Below, piece by piece: positions 5,837-9,114 of a stretch of 9,114 bases of DNA. The position numbers were made by a program, and so were the translations under genes. Position 1 is the stretch's first letter; each line of letters starts with the position of its first letter. The notes under the pieces were generated by a model that searched no databases, had not been told where the DNA came from, and saw nothing but the letters and a program-made list of their open reading frames with translations. Origin of the DNA: JBCDBY01 sp039182715 (GTDB lineage: Bacteria; Planctomycetota; PLA2); NCBI GenBank assembly GCA_039182715.1, contig JBCDBY010000186.1, positions 1 to 9,114 of the forward strand. The letters run 5' to 3'.

Positions 5837-7781
5837 GAACCGGCGTTCCGTCGATGCGCGCCTGCAGGCGCCAGCGGCGGACCTGCGAGCAGGTGCGCAC
5901 GAGGAGCGTGTTCTCGCCGTCGACGAGTTCTACGTCCACGACGATCCGGTCGCGCTTGAACTTCTCCGGCGCGAGCGCGTCGATGACCTGCTTGCCGTTG
6001 AGCCAGACGCGCACGCCCCCCTCCGCGCCGACGGAGAGCCGCGCCTTACCCGCGTGGTCCGGCCGGAAGCGCGCGTAGGCGAGCGCGCCGCCGGGGGCGC
6101 CGGACAGGTTCAGGACCGCGTTGCGGCCGCCCGCGCGCATCGGCTGCCAGCGCTTGCGCGAGAACGAAGCGCGCCGGTCGAACGGCTTGCCCTCGGGCGG
6201 GAGCGCCGTTGTCCACGCATCCGGCTTGCCGACGGGGAAGGGACCGATCACCCACCAGTTGCGCAGCCGGCCGTCGGGCGCGCGCGCGCCGACGCTCATG
6301 AAGCGGCCGAGGGAGTCTTCCGACAGGCCGCGCATAAGCGTCTCGCTCGCGGAGCCGAGACCGATCGTGTGGATCTCCGCCTTGCGGAAGAGGTTCATGC
6401 GCCGCGCGTCCTCACGCAGGTAGCGCGTCTGGACATAGGGTCCGTTGTAGAGCGCGGAGCCGGCCGCCCGCTGCGCCGTCTCGCCGGTCTCGCGGTTCAC
6501 GCGCACCTGTCCGCCGGCGAAGGCGTCCGGCGCCTCGTAGTCGTCCTTGGTCGGGTTGCCGTCGCTCAGCAGGAAGATCGTGTCGGCCCCCTGCGCACGG
6601 CCCGCGCCCTGCACGAAGGCGGGCTCGCCAAGCGCGCGCTTGGTGGTGAGCCGGAACGCCTGCCGGAGCGCGCCGTGGATGTTGGTCCCGCCCCGCAGCT
6701 GGCCGTGCGGATGCTGCTTGTCGCGCCCGAACGGCTTGATCTTCTCGATGTCGCGCATCGCCGCGCGCACGGAGCCGCGCTGCGCCTTCTGCAGCGACCG
6801 GCCCGACTTGAGCGGCACGGCGGCGTCGCCGAAGCCGATCACCGCGAAGCGCACCTCCTTGGGAAGCGCTTCGAGATAGCGTCCGAGAAAGAACTTGGCG
6901 AGATCGAAGCGCGTCTTGACCTTCGACCAGTCGACGCCGTCGTCGCCTTCCGCGCCCCGCGGGAGGCGGTCGACGTCCATGCGCTCCCGCGGGGTGATCG
7001 GCTCGAGCATCGAATCGGACAGATCAATCAGGAAGACGATGCGCTGCCCGGTCGCCTCGACGCCGAAGAAGCGCGGCGCCGCCACGCGCGTCGGGCCCTG
7101 GTCCTCCTTGACCGCCTCGAAAGCGAGCAGTCGGCGCCAGTAGCGCGCCTCGGTCGTCACGCGGTCCACGCGGAAGATCGAGGCGAGCGTGCGGGCAACG
7201 GCGAGCCGGGTGTGCGGCGGCGTGGTCTCCAATGCGAGTTGGGCGATGACGGCGCGGCCGGCCGTCTCGAACGCGTCGGTGCCGAGCTGGTCCTGATGGC
7301 GCCACAGCACGCGCGCGGCGCTCTCCACCATCAACGAGCTCGCGTCGCGCTCGAGCGTCGGGGACACGGAGGCCAAAGCGCCGGACGCCTCGAAGACGGC
7401 GGCGCGCAGGAAGGGAGAGCGTTGCTCGATCCACGGCAGTCCGCTGCGCGCGCCGATCTGGTACCAGAGCCAGGCGTGCTCGTCCTTGGCGTGCTTGCGC
7501 AGCAGCTTCGCGAGCGCGGGCGCGTGCTTCGGATTGCCGAAGAAGCGGCCCATCGCCGAGGCGAGCAGATAGCGCTCGTGCTCCTTCGGCACCCGCGGCT
7601 TGCGATAGCGCTGCGCGAGCAGGTCGAGCGCGCGCGGGTCGCGCGTGCGTGCGAACCGGTCGATGACACCGGCGCGCCGCCCGAGCGGCGGTCGCTTCAT
7701 GCCGCGTTCGTAGGCGCGCTTCTGGTCGGCGAAGGAGTCGGGAGCGGCCAGCAGCAGCCACGCGAGGAGAAGCGATGACAC
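5823..7781 (-). CDS. Exported helical-repeat / von Willebrand factor A / beta-sandwich protein
   Basis: 652 residues. A hydrophobic N-terminus (SSLLLAWLLLAAP, then SFA) looks like a short Sec signal peptide, without the usual early lysine or arginine. Residues about 20-235 are helical and repetitive in character, HEAT/armadillo-like at best. Residues about 245-500 form a vWA domain with a complete metal-binding MIDAS: DLSDS at 253-257, the threonine of GGTNIHGAL (T366), and SDG at 406-408. It should therefore bind a divalent ion and a protein ligand. Residues about 505-650 start with WWVIGPFP (509-516) and contain VRVWLNGKQVID and VDGENTLLVRT, typical of the beta-sandwich modules seen in large secreted proteins of Planctomycetota and relatives. 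A TGA at 7800-7802 limits the frame, leaving GTG 7781 as the best start. It is preceded by AAGGGG with almost no spacing, and TATACC ends 6 nt before it, so a leaderless message is possible. It is likely periplasmic or cell-surface, in protein interaction rather than catalysis. Confidence 0.85.
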   Translation of the reverse strand: MSSLLLAWLLLAAPDSFADQKRAYERGMKRPPLGRRAGVIDRFARTRDPRALDLLAQRYRKPRVPKEHERYLLASAMGRFFGNPKHAPALAKLLRKHAKDEHAWLWYQIGARSGLPWIEQRSPFLRAAVFEASGALASVSPTLERDASSLMVESAARVLWRHQDQLGTDAFETAGRAVIAQLALETTPPHTRLAVARTLASIFRVDRVTTEARYWRRLLAFEAVKEDQGPTRVAAPRFFGVEATGQRIVFLIDLSDSMLEPITPRERMDVDRLPRGAEGDDGVDWSKVKTRFDLAKFFLGRYLEALPKEVRFAVIGFGDAAVPLKSGRSLQKAQRGSVRAAMRDIEKIKPFGRDKQHPHGQLRGGTNIHGALRQAFRLTTKRALGEPAFVQGAGRAQGADTIFLLSDGNPTKDDYEAPDAFAGGQVRVNRETGETAQRAAGSALYNGPYVQTRYLREDARRMNLFRKAEIHTIGLGSASETLMRGLSEDSLGRFMSVGARAPDGRLRNWWVIGPFPVGKPDAWTTALPPEGKPFDRRASFSRKRWQPMRAGGRNAVLNLSGAPGGALAYARFRPDHAGKARLSVGAEGGVRVWLNGKQVIDALAPEKFKRDRIVVDVELVDGENTLLVRTCSQVRRWRLQARIDGTPVRSYP

Positions 7782-7829
7782 CCCCTTGGTATACGCGGTT
7801 CACGGCGGGTTCGCACGACGGCCCGTACG

Positions 7830-8582
7830 ATGTCGCCGATTACCATGCGTGCCCTCGTTCTCATGCTTCTTCTGGCCGCCTGCGCCAGCCCCCCGCCGCG
7901 CTTCGCGCTGCCGGAGGAGGCGGGCGCGGACGTGCTGGTGCTCGACCAGCGCCCCAAGTCGGGCCCGCGTCCACGCAAGGAGCCGCTCATTCGCTACGCG
8001 GCGGACGGCACCATGCGTACCGGCGCCGGCGAGGCGCGGCTCGAGCCGGAGGAGCTGCAGGATCTGCTGGCCTACGTGATCGACGAGAAGCGCTTCTTCG
8101 ATCTCGACACCGAAGCGATCCGGCTCAAGCTCCACCAGGAGAACTCGCGGCGCGGTTCGGCGCTGGCGGTGCTGCGCGCGCCGGTCAGCGTCATCGAGGT
8201 GCGGCTGCGCGACCGGACGCACCGCGTCGAGGTGCACGCGCTGCAGTTCCAGGCCAACACCCACCCCACCATCGCGGCGCTGCAGCAGCTCGCCGCCATC
8301 GAGCGCAAGCTGGTGCGCAGCTCGAGCGTCGCGCTGCTGGGCGGCACCGACGGCGCGGCGCGCGTGCTGGCATTGGCCAACGAGGAACTCGCCCGGCGCT
8401 ACCCGCAGCGAACGGCGCTCGCCCTGACGGACCTCGCCGGCGTCGGCCGCCGCAAGGACGGGGCGCGCGTCGCCCACTTCCGGCGCGACGAGAGCGCGCG
8501 CGAGGTGAGCTACGTGATCGTGCTGCTGCCGGTCGACGGCGAGCCGACGGCTATGATGCCGACGACTCCGCGAGACTCTTGA
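7830..8582 (+). CDS. Predicted lipoprotein of unknown function
   Basis: 250 residues. The N-terminus MSPITMRALVLMLLLAAC carries a lipobox (LAAC, Cys18), so the protein is probably cleaved by signal peptidase II and lipid-anchored; Ala after the Cys does not suggest inner-membrane retention. ATG 7845 is an alternative start that would leave a 12-residue signal, shorter than usual, so 7830 is kept. The mature part is mixed alpha/beta with no membrane segments. IRYAADGTMRTGAGE and LEPEELQDLLAYVIDEKRFF (residues about 53-90) resemble the general 'is this residue/threshold' pattern of small secreted domains, but I cannot name a family. It shares a 48-bp divergent gap with the vWA gene, so both may serve the envelope. 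Its last 32 bases overlap the 3' end of the convergent SRPBCC gene. No Shine-Dalgarno is evident. Confidence 0.75.
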   Translation: MSPITMRALVLMLLLAACASPPPRFALPEEAGADVLVLDQRPKSGPRPRKEPLIRYAADGTMRTGAGEARLEPEELQDLLAYVIDEKRFFDLDTEAIRLKLHQENSRRGSALAVLRAPVSVIEVRLRDRTHRVEVHALQFQANTHPTIAALQQLAAIERKLVRSSSVALLGGTDGAARVLALANEELARRYPQRTALALTDLAGVGRRKDGARVAHFRRDESAREVSYVIVLLPVDGEPTAMMPTTPRDS

Positions 8583-9015
8583 GCTTGGCGTGGAAGGAGC
8601 GCGACTGGCGCCGCGCGAACCAGGTCCCGAACTTGATCATGAGCCGCATGAAGAAACCGGGATCCTTGGGCATCTCGAACTCGCACAGGTAGTCGACGCG
8701 CGTGCGACGGCCGCCGAGGTCGGCGAGCTTGTACGTGAAGTGCATCGTGTACGGCTCCTTGCCGCAGCCGCCCGTCATCGTCGAGCGGAAGTGATCCGGA
8801 CTCTCGATCGCGAGCATGGTGCCGTTGTACTCGGTGTCGCGTCCGCCCTCCTTGATGACGACGCGGAACTTCGAGCCGGGCGCATCGGGCTGCCCCTCGG
8901 TCCACTCCCGGGAGACGAGCCCCTTCATCCACTGCTTCTGACGGTCGATCTCCGTCAGCCAGGGCCAGATCGCTTCCCGCGTCGCGTCGATCTCGATCGT
9001 GTCTTCCATCCGCAT
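8551..9015 (-). CDS. SRPBCC (START/Bet v1-like) family protein
   Basis: 154 residues, the standard size for a single SRPBCC helix-grip domain that encloses a hydrophobic ligand. The opening EDTIEIDATREAIWPWLTEI (4-23) is the typical first strand plus helices ('I.i.a....vW..ltd'), followed by W29/W38, GSKFRVVI (47-54), a central antiparallel sheet with TMHFTYKL and TRVDYLCEFEM, and the long C-terminal helix FMRLMIKFGTWFARRQSRSFHAKLKSLAE (about 122-150). These are the polyketide cyclase/dehydrase-like (Polyketide_cyc2) features; a catalytic role is not implied. ATG 9015 and ATG 9009 are both possible; the family N-terminus fits either, and no ribosome binding site favours one. A promoter-like arrangement ends about 6 nt before 9015. 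The gene converges on and overlaps the lipoprotein gene by 32 bp. The ligand is unknown. Confidence 0.88.
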   Translation of the reverse strand: MRMEDTIEIDATREAIWPWLTEIDRQKQWMKGLVSREWTEGQPDAPGSKFRVVIKEGGRDTEYNGTMLAIESPDHFRSTMTGGCGKEPYTMHFTYKLADLGGRRTRVDYLCEFEMPKDPGFFMRLMIKFGTWFARRQSRSFHAKLKSLAESSAS

Positions 9016-9021
9016 GGAGGC

Positions 9022-9049
9022 ATGCTACTACATCTGTAGAACATCTCAA
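9022..9049 (-). promoter_or_regulatory. Candidate sigma-70-type promoter of the SRPBCC gene
   Basis: On the minus strand, TTGAGA (9049-9044) resembles a -35 box and TAGCAT (9027-9022), with four of six consensus bases, a -10 box; the spacer is 16 bp. The predicted transcription start falls around 9015, on or beside the first ATG. That would make the message leaderless and would explain the missing Shine-Dalgarno. This is the AT-richest stretch at the right edge, which supports it, but there is no experimental proof. Confidence 0.4.
9028..9039. promoter_or_regulatory. Candidate BlaI/MecI/CopY-type operator (CTACA-TC-TGTAG)
   Basis: A perfect 5-bp-arm palindrome, CTACATCTGTAG, containing TACA-N2-TGTA, the known core of operators bound by BlaI/MecI/CopY winged-helix repressors. 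It lies wholly inside the spacer of the candidate SRPBCC promoter, where a bound repressor would block RNA polymerase. ACATCT is also repeated directly at 9030-9035 and 9041-9046, 11 bp apart. No such regulator gene is in the window. Confidence 0.45.
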
Positions 9050-9092
9050 CCCGCGGGGCGATCGGGCGAGGCCAGAGCGGGAGGGGGCTGAG

Positions 9093-9111
9093 AGCGCGGA
9101 GGTTTCGCGCT
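9093..9111. repeat. Inverted repeat AGCGCG / CGCGCT at right edge
   Basis: AGCGCG (9093-9098) and CGCGCT (9106-9111) pair perfectly around a 7-nt loop, and each is bordered by a copy of GCTGAG (9087-9092 and 9109-9114, the second overlapping the arm). It could be a hairpin terminator of a gene lying to the right, but the window ends at once and no T-tract is visible. Between 9050 and 9092 I see only G-rich sequence with no gene. Confidence 0.35.
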
Positions 9112-9114
9112 GAG

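Noticed and set aside
6285..6296. Run of alternating GC (GCGCGCGCGC)
   Set aside because: It is inside the vWA coding sequence and is explained by Ala/Arg codons in a high-G+C genome.
4155..7778. 1,207-codon open frame on the plus strand across ctaE, ctaF and the vWA gene
   Set aside because: It runs out of frame through recognised genes and antisense to the vWA gene, and its Arg/Ala/Gly-rich translation has no domain. High G+C makes stops rare.
7800..8477. 225-codon minus-strand open frame opposite the lipoprotein gene
   Set aside because: The plus-strand frame has a signal peptide and lipobox and more protein-like composition; the minus frame is a shadow.

Overview
This is a 9.1 kb piece of a bacterial chromosome with high G+C and strong G/C bias at third codon positions. 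No rRNA, tRNA, transposase, phage gene or CRISPR array is visible. It holds seven clear protein-coding genes plus a truncated one at the left edge. The combination of a caa3-type cytochrome oxidase (separate subunit III and small subunit IV), a diderm-style lipoprotein signal, a carboxypeptidase-regulatory-like surface protein and an exported helical-repeat/vWA/beta-sandwich protein suggests an aerobic, diderm, soil- or sediment-type lineage such as Planctomycetota, Myxococcota or Acidobacteriota. The phylum is an inference; the sequence carries no rRNA to settle it.

Layout. Positions 2-979 (+) are the 3' part of a protein with repeated carboxypeptidase-regulatory-like beta-sandwich domains. 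Positions 980-1224 are a short, partly degenerate stretch ending in a 7-bp tandem repeat. Glutamate dehydrogenase (1225-2475, -) is divergent, with only 15 bp between start codons, from a 765-residue protein (2491-4788, +). That protein carries a PEP-synthase-type ATP-grasp domain without the swivelling phosphohistidine domain. On the same strand follow cytochrome c oxidase subunit III (4822-5493) and subunit IV (5503-5802). A convergent gene (5823-7781, -) encodes an exported von Willebrand A protein. It is divergent by 48 bp from a lipoprotein gene (7830-8582, +), whose 3' end overlaps by 32 bp the convergent SRPBCC (START-like) gene (8551-9015, -). The right edge, 9016-9114, holds the SRPBCC promoter region and an inverted repeat.

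How they fit together. The left-centre block is metabolic: glutamate/2-oxoglutarate interconversion, a nucleotide-binding PEP-synthase-like protein of unknown reaction, and two membrane subunits of terminal oxidase whose subunit I/II partners are not in the window. The right block is envelope/stress-like: exported vWA protein, lipoprotein, small ligand-binding protein. The packing is very tight, with gaps of 9-48 bp and overlapping gene ends, so several junction sequences do double duty.

The most worthwhile leads are: a BlaI/CopY-type TACA-N2-TGTA palindrome inside the spacer of a possible promoter of the SRPBCC gene; the unusual architecture of the ATP-grasp protein and its head-to-head pairing with glutamate dehydrogenase across an inverted repeat that contains both start codons; and a 15-bp tandem triplication that repeats the end and stop codon of the subunit IV gene and runs into the stop codon and hairpin of the convergent gene. 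I did not find a clearly new multi-gene defence or biosynthetic system.
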